Below, one piece after another: positions 1 through 5,577 of a stretch of 5,577 bases of DNA. The notes below the pieces were generated by a model. The model ran no database searches, was not told where the DNA came from, and saw nothing but the letters and a program-made list of their open reading frames with translations. The stretch spans positions 1 through 5,577 of the forward strand of contig JAAXUD010000221.1 of the NCBI GenBank assembly GCA_013336205.1. The letters run 5' to 3'. Positions within the stretch are counted from its first letter, which is position 1. Each line of letters starts with the position of its first letter. This DNA comes from Lentimicrobium sp. (lineage in GTDB: Bacteria > Bacteroidota > Bacteroidia > Bacteroidales > Lentimicrobiaceae). A program made the translations under genes and the position numbers.

Positions 1-1
1 G

Positions 2-919
2 GCAGAAACTGATCCACTCTATATAACAGGAAGATTTGGGTTCCTTGGCGTTGATGTATTCTTTGTTATTTCAGGTTTTGTAATTCCCTATGCCATGTAC
101 CGGGCTAATTATAATATTAAAAACATAGGACGATTTCTGGGAAAGAGATTTGTCAGAATTGAACCCCCATACATATTAAGTATATTTCTTGTTCTGTTTC
201 TGAACTGGCTAAGTACCCAGTCTCCCTATTACCGCGGAGAGGCTTTTAACATAGATTCAACGAGACTTTTACTTCATTTCGGATACCTCAATGCATTTTT
301 TAGTCATCCTTGGTACAATGATGTGTATTGGACACTGGCAATTGAATTTCAATATTATATTATAATTGCCCTATTCTTTCCTTTGCTGATTTCAAAAAAT
401 AAAAATTTGAGTATTGGATTTTTATTAATCTTTGGGATATCCGGCTTTTTCTTAAGTCAGCATAGCCTGATATTTAACTACAGCCTGCTATTTATTGTAG
501 GTATTTTATTATTTCAGTTCAGAATTGGATACCTGACGAAAGGCGAGTTTGGAACCTTATTACTTATTGCCCTGATGCTGATTTTTGCCAAATTTGATAA
601 ACGGTATCTTGTGGCAGCTCTTCTTCCCTATTTCTTCATTAACTACTTTGAATTTACCGGCAGAATTTCAAAATTCCTGGGAAATATATCTTATTCCCTC
701 TACCTGGTGCATATTCCAATAGGTGGCAGAATAATTAACCTGACCGAGAATTTCGTTCAAAATCCGATGATACGGGAAATTATGGTTTTTGTTGCACTGG
801 CAATTTCAATACTGGCAGCCTGGCTATTTTATATGATAATAGAAAAGCCAGCAATCAATTGGTCAAAAAGAGTTAGCTACAACAAAAAAGTCGCAGCAAA
901 TGATCAATTAATTACTTAA
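2..919 (+). CDS. Acyltransferase 3 family membrane protein (5' end missing)
   Basis: The reading frame is open from base 2, so the gene begins outside the window; the first internal ATG at 95 is not the start because the conserved family motif lies upstream of it. About 305 residues are visible. Family signatures in order: GFLGVDVFFVISGF (about bases 38-79), the basic R-x-x-R-x-x-P-P-Y segment after it (about bases 146-172), W-T-L-A-I-E-F-Q-Y-Y (about 329-358) and N-I-S-Y-S-L-Y-L-V-H-I-P (about 683-718), then I-E-K-P near the C-terminus. Many hydrophobic stretches indicate roughly nine or ten membrane helices. Members move acyl groups (often acetyl) onto sugars of O-antigen, exopolysaccharide or other surface glycans, or onto lipids; the substrate cannot be told here. 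Compared with the usual 350-400 residues, only the first 30-60 residues, with the first helix and its conserved histidine region, should be missing. The C-terminus looks complete. No clear terminator follows. Confidence 0.93.
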   Translation, partial: AETDPLYITGRFGFLGVDVFFVISGFVIPYAMYRANYNIKNIGRFLGKRFVRIEPPYILSIFLVLFLNWLSTQSPYYRGEAFNIDSTRLLLHFGYLNAFFSHPWYNDVYWTLAIEFQYYIIIALFFPLLISKNKNLSIGFLLIFGISGFFLSQHSLIFNYSLLFIVGILLFQFRIGYLTKGEFGTLLLIALMLIFAKFDKRYLVAALLPYFFINYFEFTGRISKFLGNISYSLYLVHIPIGGRIINLTENFVQNPMIREIMVFVALAISILAAWLFYMIIEKPAINWSKRVSYNKKVAANDQLIT

Positions 920-1054
920 TTACAAGTCCCATTTTTGACTTATTTCCCATATATGGACAATTATTCACAAATCACCAATGTAAAAGCCTCATTAACAATG
1001 CTTAAATGATCCGGCACATAAGTTGATTGTTGTCTACCTCAAATTTTGAAAACT

Positions 1055-3091
1055 ATGAAAACACATTTTTTAATAATACTCTCCCTTTCTCTTGCAACAA
1101 TGTTGTTCAGTTATTCCTGCCAGAAAGAGAAAACAGAAGAGAAACCGCCCCTTATTACCTCTCTGGACGATATTGTTATCAATGATAACTTTAACTACGA
1201 TATGGTGAGAGGCTGCAACATCAATATCTCAACACGGGATCCATATGGAAATGCAATAACAGGCGCAAGGATAGAGGTATACAGAAGCTACGATGAAGAG
1301 ACCAATTCCGGTAATCTGATTTTAACCGGTATAACCAATCAGCAGGGTATTCTTGAACTGGACTATCCGCTCGATTTCGTTACTTCAAAGCTCTTTATCG
1401 TTACAAAGTATATAGGCCTTCCGACCGTAACTGAAATTGAAGTTGTTAATAATTCAATAAATGCCGTTATCGGTGGAATCCCTGCTTTAAACAGTTTTAA
1501 GAGCAGTTATAGCCTTAAAAGTATTGACGCATCCTACCAGTATCTCTGTGCTTTTAACTCCAGCGGGGTTCCTCAATGCCTGATAACCCCCAGAGATGTG
1601 ATCAGTGCGCCTATGCTGGCAGATATAAACGCAGCCTTACCTGAAAGAGCACCGGTTCCTACCTACCATCCTGAATATCTGGCCAATTCTAACCAAACAG
1701 ACATCAGACTGCTTGAGACTGCCGATGTTTGGGTTACAGTGGTGCATGAGGGCGCTGGAAACCGCAATGCGCTTGCTTTTTACACTTATGATGTTAATAA
1801 CCCGCCAACCAATAAGAATCAGATATCGCTTATAAAAATAGCCTACCCAAACTTTTCTCTGGCAGGCAGTGGCGGGGGACTATTTTCTGGTGACAAGATT
1901 TATCTTGGTCAGTTTGAAGCCGGTACAGCTATTGGTTGGGCACTTATTGCAAGTGGATATACAGGATCTACGGTAAATACAAATGCTGTACACTTTTATT
2001 CAAATCCAGACTTCAATCCGGAAACAAATATAAACCTGAGACAGCACAATGTTTTGTTGTATGATGCTGAAAGACAATTATATCTGATTGGTTATGAGGA
2101 TATAAACCGAATGGTAACTTCCTGCGATCATGACTTTAACGATGCTGTTTTTTATGTTACTTCAAATCCTGTTGAAGCAATCGATAATTCAGACATGCCT
2201 TTTGTTGATCCCAACCTCATTGATTCAGATGGTGATGGAGTATTTGATGTAATGGATGATTACCCCAACGATGGCGCACGGGCTTTTAATAACTATTTTC
2301 CTGGTGCCAACCAGCATGGAAGCCTTACATTTGAGGACTTATGGCCCGAAAAAGGTGATTATGACTTCAACGATCTGGTTATGACTTACCGGATTAACCA
2401 GGTAACGAATGCAGATAACCTGGTGGTCGACATTATCTCTACCAATACGATTGAAGCAATTGGTGCAGGATTTAAAAATGGATTCGGATTTCAGCTCAAC
2501 ATTCCTCCCTCTGCAATTGCTAATGTATCTGGTTTAAATCATACAGAAAGTATTATAAACCTCTCTGCAAATAATACTGAATCGGGTCAGAGTAAAGCAA
2601 CCATAATTCCGTTTGACAACACTTACAATCTTTTTGATAATGTTAGTCAGGGCTATGTAAATACCAAAGAAGACATGGAGTATCACACCCCTGAGTCCAT
2701 CACTGTGACAATAAACTTAACTACGCCCCAATCGGTGCAGGCAATAGGGCTACCACCGTACAACCCATTTTTAATTATTAATAAAACCAGAGGAAGGGAA
2801 GTCCATTTACCAGGCTATCAGCCAACCAACCTGGTTGATCCCTCCTATTTCGGAACCTTTGACGATGACACAAATATCGCTGCCGGAAAATTATATAAAT
2901 CCAAAACAAACCTTCCCTGGGTAATGCATCTTCCTGAGCCTTTTGCATATCCAAAAGAAAAAGTCAATATTGTGAATACTCATAATGTTTTTGGAACCTG
3001 GGTTCAGAGTGGTGGCTATAGCTATATGGATTGGTTTCAGGACAATGCAGGTTACCGGACACCGCAAAATATTTATCAACCTTCAAATTAA
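1055..3091 (+). CDS. LruC domain-containing surface lipoprotein (DUF4114 + DUF4842)
   Basis: A 678-residue secreted lipoprotein. I choose the ATG at 1055 over an in-frame TTG at 1046 because it puts lysine 2 directly before the hydrophobic segment of a normal signal peptide; the cysteine of the loose lipobox (F-S-Y-S-C) is C22. It is followed by QKEK, close to the lipoprotein export signal described in Capnocytophaga (consensus QKDDE), so display on the outer face of the outer membrane is likely. Residues about 50-135 resemble a small beta-sandwich (carboxypeptidase-regulatory or Ig-like). Residues about 223-375 fit DUF4114, ending in D358-H-D-F-N-D363. A D-x-D-G-D-G-x-x-D Ca-binding-type loop lies at 390-398. 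Residues about 405-660 fit DUF4842/LruC, opening with a second D435-Y-D-F-N-D440. The family is named after the Leptospira lipoprotein LruC; its molecular role is unknown, and calcium binding is inferred from the acidic motifs. It has its own terminator. No clear promoter was found in the 135 bp upstream. Confidence 0.92.
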   Translation: MKTHFLIILSLSLATMLFSYSCQKEKTEEKPPLITSLDDIVINDNFNYDMVRGCNINISTRDPYGNAITGARIEVYRSYDEETNSGNLILTGITNQQGILELDYPLDFVTSKLFIVTKYIGLPTVTEIEVVNNSINAVIGGIPALNSFKSSYSLKSIDASYQYLCAFNSSGVPQCLITPRDVISAPMLADINAALPERAPVPTYHPEYLANSNQTDIRLLETADVWVTVVHEGAGNRNALAFYTYDVNNPPTNKNQISLIKIAYPNFSLAGSGGGLFSGDKIYLGQFEAGTAIGWALIASGYTGSTVNTNAVHFYSNPDFNPETNINLRQHNVLLYDAERQLYLIGYEDINRMVTSCDHDFNDAVFYVTSNPVEAIDNSDMPFVDPNLIDSDGDGVFDVMDDYPNDGARAFNNYFPGANQHGSLTFEDLWPEKGDYDFNDLVMTYRINQVTNADNLVVDIISTNTIEAIGAGFKNGFGFQLNIPPSAIANVSGLNHTESIINLSANNTESGQSKATIIPFDNTYNLFDNVSQGYVNTKEDMEYHTPESITVTINLTTPQSVQAIGLPPYNPFLIINKTRGREVHLPGYQPTNLVDPSYFGTFDDDTNIAAGKLYKSKTNLPWVMHLPEPFAYPKEKVNIVNTHNVFGTWVQSGGYSYMDWFQDNAGYRTPQNIYQPSN

Positions 3092-3101
3092 TTGTTTCAT
3101 T

Positions 3102-3151
3102 TTTAGCTGAATGCCGGTCCTTTTCCGGCATTCAGCTAAACTTTCTCTCTT
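3102..3151 (+). terminator. Strong hairpin terminator after the LruC lipoprotein gene
   Basis: A perfect inverted repeat with 16-bp arms (TTTAGCTGAATGCCGG at 3102-3117 and its exact reverse complement at 3125-3140) encloses a 7-nt loop, TCCTTTT. It starts 10 bp after the stop codon and is followed by a pyrimidine/T-rich tail (CTTTCTCTCTT). The T run is on the + strand side only, so it should act mainly on the lipoprotein transcript, separating it from the next gene. Confidence 0.88.
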
Positions 3152-3192
3152 AGTATAAAAGGAGGCTTTATAACTCAAGTCTCAGTTAATAT

Positions 3193-3223
3193 ATTGGTTT
3201 CCAAATTTATATTTTTACATTTG
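3193..3223 (+). promoter_or_regulatory. Bacteroidetes-type promoter before the UppS-like gene
   Basis: TACATTTG at 3216-3223 matches the Bacteroidetes -7 consensus TAnnTTTG exactly. ATTG at 3193-3196 is one base away from the -33 element TTTG, with a 19-bp spacer, which is the usual distance. The element lies 35 bp before the ATG at 3259 and after the preceding terminator, so the gene is probably transcribed independently. Confidence 0.6.
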
Positions 3224-3258
3224 TATAGTTAAGGTATGCTAATCTCAACTATTTATTT

Positions 3259-3954
3259 ATGAATTCCAGTTATACAGCTCTTGAATTTTATCCTGAATCA
3301 AGCAGAAAATCAATACATATTGGGATAATCCCTGATGGTGGGCGCAGATGGGCAACCAATCACAAGGTTTCTGTCAGGGAGTCTTATCTGAGAACAAAGC
3401 AACTTCTTGCAGAAATAGTAGATAAACTTTACGCAAATGGTATTTTTGAGATTAGTTTGTATTTATCAAGCAAAGAGAATTTTAAAAGACCTGATAATGA
3501 AGTTATGGCTTTCAATTCGGTTTCTATTGATGCAATTTCAGATGAAATATTTCAAATTGCAATCAGTAGAAAGATAAATGTTAAAGTTGCCGGCTTAAAA
3601 GGCAATTTGCCGGAAAAGTACCAGGCCAAGATAGAATTTATTGAAAAAGAAACCTGCTCATTTGAAAACGCCCGGCTTAATCTCTGCATTGCCTATAATC
3701 CGATTGAAGAAATACAACAAGCTTTTCAAAAAGCAGATGGACCTGATGATTTTATAAACCATCTTTGGATTAAAAACCCTGTAGATCTTATAGTCCGAAC
3801 AGGTGGAGCCAACCTGCTCAGCAATTTTATTCCGCTCCAATCAGCCTATGCCAGGCTCTTTTTTGTTGATAAACTCTTTAATGACATCAACTGGAATGAC
3901 TTTGAGTCAATTATAAAAACATACCGATTACTCGACAGGAAATATGGTACCTGA
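3259..3954 (+). CDS. Divergent undecaprenyl diphosphate synthase-like (cis-prenyltransferase family) protein
   Basis: A 231-residue soluble protein of the UppS fold family, whose classical member makes C55 undecaprenyl diphosphate from farnesyl diphosphate and IPP. Seen: HIGIIPDGGRRWA at residues 20-32, with D26 matching the catalytic aspartate; S-L-Y-L-S-S-K-E-N-F-K-R-P in the middle, matching the family's LYAFSSENWxRP; and VRTGGANLLSNF (179-190) followed by Q-S-A-Y-A-R-L-F-F-V-D. By my alignment from memory to E. coli UppS, the arginine of R-T-G-G (R180) and the serine of S-N-F (S188) are kept, but N28 is G, H43 is Y, the E of RTGGE is A184, R200 is L186, and the Mg-binding E213 is R199. 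The length is slightly below the usual 240-260 residues. It may be a short-chain or otherwise altered prenyltransferase, a terpene-forming relative, or a non-catalytic homologue; I would not name it uppS. No Shine-Dalgarno site precedes the ATG, as is normal in this phylum. The 3' end converges on the DUF218 gene 32 bp away. Confidence 0.85.
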   Translation: MNSSYTALEFYPESSRKSIHIGIIPDGGRRWATNHKVSVRESYLRTKQLLAEIVDKLYANGIFEISLYLSSKENFKRPDNEVMAFNSVSIDAISDEIFQIAISRKINVKVAGLKGNLPEKYQAKIEFIEKETCSFENARLNLCIAYNPIEEIQQAFQKADGPDDFINHLWIKNPVDLIVRTGGANLLSNFIPLQSAYARLFFVDKLFNDINWNDFESIIKTYRLLDRKYGT

Positions 3955-3986
3955 TTTTTAGCCGATTTCCTACCTTATCCTGTTTT

Positions 3987-4637
3987 TCAAAGTTTAAACT
4001 GTTCGATCAGATAATAATTCATCAGTTTGAGATACTCGAGAAACACCATTTTTGCGCTGTCACGATCATTCCACCATCTATACTGGTTAAAATCCGTATA
4101 AATACTCGGACTTGAGATTACTGTAATTTCCCGGTCAGCTCCTTTCAAAGCCTTCGAGAAAATTTTAAATGTCCGTCGCGAATGATAGCTTGAAGTAACC
4201 AGGAGAATTGATCTGATTTCTTCATGCAGTTGAACATATTCTGCTACTGCCTGTGCTTCTTCCTGAGTGCTTGCTGTTATCTTTTTTAAAATAATTACAT
4301 CTTCTTCTGCAGTACCCAGCTTAATTAAGGTTCGTTTTAAAATTGAAGAAGTATTTTCAAGTTCAATCCCGAAAGGTTTTAGTTTATCAGCTCCGTATTG
4401 AAACTCGTTGGCAAATAATATTTTCCCCGCGTAACCGGCATTGTATAAGTCAAAAGCCTGCAAAGCCCTGTCAGGGATCGGGCCAAGTAATACAACAATT
4501 AAATCCGATTTTTCAGGTTTCTGACTGAATACCAGATACTTCCCCATATTTCTTATAACCAGAAAACCCGTTAAAAGAAACACTGCCGCAAATATTACGT
4601 AAATCATCCACATTTTTTTTATTCTGATTAGTGACAT
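3987..4637 (-). CDS. Membrane-anchored DUF218 (YdcF/ElyC/SanA family) protein
   Basis: A 216-residue protein with a basic N-terminus and one membrane helix (about residues 10-28), then a DUF218 domain that would lie outside the cytoplasmic membrane. Family marks: D-L-I-V-V-L-L-G (45-52) as the first strand, D-R-A-L-Q-A-F-D-L-Y-N-A-G-Y-A (56-70), S-T-Q-E-E-A (123-128), and L-L-V-T-S-S-Y-H-S-R-R-T (145-156), the conserved V-T-S-x-x-H-x-x-R segment. The biochemical activity of this family is not firmly known; E. coli members SanA and ElyC are tied to envelope barrier function and lipid-carrier-dependent glycan or peptidoglycan assembly. The ATG at 4635-4637 is preferred over a second Met at residue 9 because it keeps the positive R-I-K-K segment before the helix; a weak GGAA lies about 7-10 bases upstream of it. 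The gene is convergent with the UppS-like gene and divergent from the histidine kinase gene. A shared role with the prenyltransferase homologue is conceivable but not shown. Confidence 0.9.
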   Translation of the reverse strand: MSLIRIKKMWMIYVIFAAVFLLTGFLVIRNMGKYLVFSQKPEKSDLIVVLLGPIPDRALQAFDLYNAGYAGKILFANEFQYGADKLKPFGIELENTSSILKRTLIKLGTAEEDVIILKKITASTQEEAQAVAEYVQLHEEIRSILLVTSSYHSRRTFKIFSKALKGADREITVISSPSIYTDFNQYRWWNDRDSAKMVFLEYLKLMNYYLIEQFKL

Positions 4638-4744
4638 AATTGATTCCGGTTATTAATGTGAAATATCCTCCCTGGCAGGATTAATAAACCATAATACATT
4701 TATAAATTAAGGACGAATATAACTAACTTTATTATAATTTGAAT

Positions 4745-4819
4745 ATGCTATCATCAAAACTTACCGGTTTAAATACAGAATCAACAATAAATTCGCTTAC
4801 TGCTTCTCAGTTTAAGTAA
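4745..4819 (+). CDS. Possible 24-residue small ORF upstream of the histidine kinase
   Basis: An ATG at 4745 opens 24 codons (M-L-S-S-K-L-T-G-L-N-T-E-S-T-I-N-S-L-T-A...) ending in TAA at 4817-4819, 42 bp before the kinase start. It is polar, with many Ser and Thr residues, and has no membrane segment. AT-rich sequence (TTATTATAATTTG) lies just upstream, but there is no ribosome binding site, and an ORF this short can arise by chance. I recognise no family. It could be a small protein, a leader peptide or nothing. Confidence 0.18.
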   Translation: MLSSKLTGLNTESTINSLTASQFK

Positions 4820-4828
4820 TTCAATTAT

Positions 4829-4836
4829 TATCTTTG
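4829..4836 (+). promoter_or_regulatory. Candidate -7 element before the histidine kinase gene
   Basis: TATCTTTG matches the Bacteroidetes -7 consensus TAnnTTTG exactly and lies 25 bp before the ATG at 4862, in the divergent intergenic region. No good TTTG -33 element sits 19-21 bp upstream, so the assignment rests on the -7 box and its position. Confidence 0.35.
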
Positions 4837-4861
4837 ATGAATAGCAATGACTGTTTGAAAT

Positions 4862-5577
4862 ATGAAAAGAATAACTCCAGCTGCGTTTTATCGTATAGCG
4901 CTTGCCATAGGCAACTCCAATGATTTGCAAAAAAGCAGCAGTGAATTTTTAAAGGAATTAGTTGTTCAGACCAACTCAAAATATGCTTGTTTTTACATAT
5001 ATAACAAGCATCTCCCAAATCAGGTAAAGGTTTCTTCCTCTGTCACGCTGATTTCTGCCTATCCCGAAGACACAGAGCACATTCAATTTGATGCCGGAAA
5101 TATTACTATTCCAGAGATCTTTACAGACCAGGCATTTTTATCGTTTCAATATGATTCGGAAGAAATTAGCAGGCTGCCTGATTTTTATCCTGAAGACAAA
5201 GATGATCATATCATAATCCCTGTAAAAGAGCTAGGCTTTATTCAACTGGTTTCAGCAAGCGCAAAGAAAAGTTTCCTGCAAAAGAAAGAGTCTATTTTTG
5301 AAACTGAAGATTCGGAAAATCTTGGTTTATTAATTTCAAAATTCAGCAAATCAATTGTACAATTTCTTTCCGTGTCTGGAATTGTGAAAACCAATTCTAT
5401 TGACAACGTAATAAGTGGTTTCAGCCGGAAGGCTGATGTAAGAGACAACGATTTTCTCAAAAGAATGCTTGCAACCATCAGCCATGAAATAAGAAATCCC
5501 TTCAACCTTGCACTTGGCTATACAGAATTGCTGAAAGAAACACCATTAAACGAAGCACAACGTAACTATGTTAATAT
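4862..5577 (+). CDS. Sensor histidine kinase, GAF-like + HisKA (3' end missing)
   Basis: The frame starts at ATG 4862, fixed by an in-frame TGA at 4856-4858, and stays open to the right edge, giving 238 residues. No signal peptide or membrane helix is seen, so this is a cytoplasmic sensor. Residues about 15-170 look like a GAF-type domain: an opening helix (F-Y-R-I-A-L-A-I-G-N), a strand pair around C-F-Y-I-Y-N, the later strands H-I-I-I-P-V-K-E-L-G-F-I-Q-L-V-S, and a closing helix; the ligand cannot be inferred. Residues about 198-238 are a HisKA dimerisation helix with the H-box ISHEIRNPF, where H208 is the predicted phosphorylation site (the following E and the N-P fit the class). The HATPase_c domain, and any fused receiver domain of a hybrid kinase, would lie beyond the window. 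It is divergent from the DUF218 gene; the cognate regulator is not in view. Confidence 0.88.
   Translation, partial: MKRITPAAFYRIALAIGNSNDLQKSSSEFLKELVVQTNSKYACFYIYNKHLPNQVKVSSSVTLISAYPEDTEHIQFDAGNITIPEIFTDQAFLSFQYDSEEISRLPDFYPEDKDDHIIIPVKELGFIQLVSASAKKSFLQKKESIFETEDSENLGLLISKFSKSIVQFLSVSGIVKTNSIDNVISGFSRKADVRDNDFLKRMLATISHEIRNPFNLALGYTELLKETPLNEAQRNYVN

Noticed and set aside
947..956. Palindrome CCATATATGG in the gap before the lipoprotein gene
   Set aside because: It is a single 10-bp AT-rich palindrome without a second copy or promoter context, so chance is a sufficient explanation. The rest of 920-1054 shows no clear promoter, hairpin or ORF.
1041..1048. AAATTTTG resembling a -7 promoter box
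   Set aside because: It has one mismatch to TAnnTTTG and lies only 6 bp before the ATG at 1055, too close for a leadered transcript.
2891..3079. 62-codon ORF on the - strand inside the lipoprotein gene
   Set aside because: It is antisense to the coherent C-terminal coding sequence of the LruC protein, with no recognisable domain.
3159..3165. Strong Shine-Dalgarno-like AAGGAGG after the terminator
   Set aside because: No ATG, GTG or TTG lies at a suitable distance downstream (the sequence runs CTTTATAACTC), so it does not serve a gene.
3658..3840. 60-codon ORF on the - strand inside the UppS-like gene
   Set aside because: It lies opposite conserved UppS-family motifs, so it is a shadow of that gene.
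3955..3986. Possible bidirectional terminator between the convergent genes
   Set aside because: T runs are present but I find no inverted repeat able to form a stable stem.
4343..4528. 61-codon + strand ORF inside the DUF218 gene
   Set aside because: It is antisense to conserved DUF218 segments and has no family features.
4821..5018. 65-codon - strand ORF over the start of the histidine kinase
   Set aside because: It overlaps the kinase 5' end in antisense; the + strand frame carries the GAF-like/HisKA protein.
5242..5505. 87-codon - strand ORF within the histidine kinase
   Set aside because: The + strand encodes the H-box SHEIRNP here; the antisense product has no recognisable features.

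Overview
The window looks like a piece of a Bacteroidota chromosome, probably Bacteroidales/Marinilabiliales-like; the rank below phylum is a guess. The evidence is the AT-rich sequence, the near absence of Shine-Dalgarno sites before starts, promoter-like TAnnTTTG elements, a lipoprotein whose cysteine is followed by an acidic/lysine 'CQKEK' stretch, and a LruC-type (DUF4114 + DUF4842) surface protein, a family common in this phylum.

Layout, left to right. (1) Positions 2-919, + strand: the 3' part of an integral-membrane acyltransferase-3 family protein, cut by the left edge. (2) 1055-3091, +: a 678-aa LruC-domain lipoprotein, closed by a perfect 16-bp-stem hairpin terminator (3102-3140). 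(3) 3259-3954, +: a divergent undecaprenyl-diphosphate-synthase-like (cis-prenyltransferase family) protein with its own recognisable Bacteroidetes-type promoter. (4) 3987-4637, - strand: a membrane-anchored DUF218/YdcF-ElyC-SanA family protein, convergent with (3). (5) A 224-bp divergent intergenic region with a possible 24-codon small ORF and a promoter-like element. (6) 4862-5577, +: the N-terminal part of a soluble GAF-like/HisKA sensor histidine kinase, open to the right edge.

The first four genes all point to the cell envelope: acyl modification of a glycan or lipid, a surface lipoprotein, an isoprenoid (possibly lipid-carrier) enzyme, and a DUF218 protein of the kind linked in E. coli to envelope integrity and lipid-carrier metabolism. 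They are not one operon: the terminator, the convergent pair and the divergent pair split them into at least four transcription units. The most interesting item is the prenyltransferase homologue, which keeps the fold signature and the catalytic aspartate but has lost several residues that are nearly invariant in true UppS. No mobile element, CRISPR array, tRNA or rRNA was seen.
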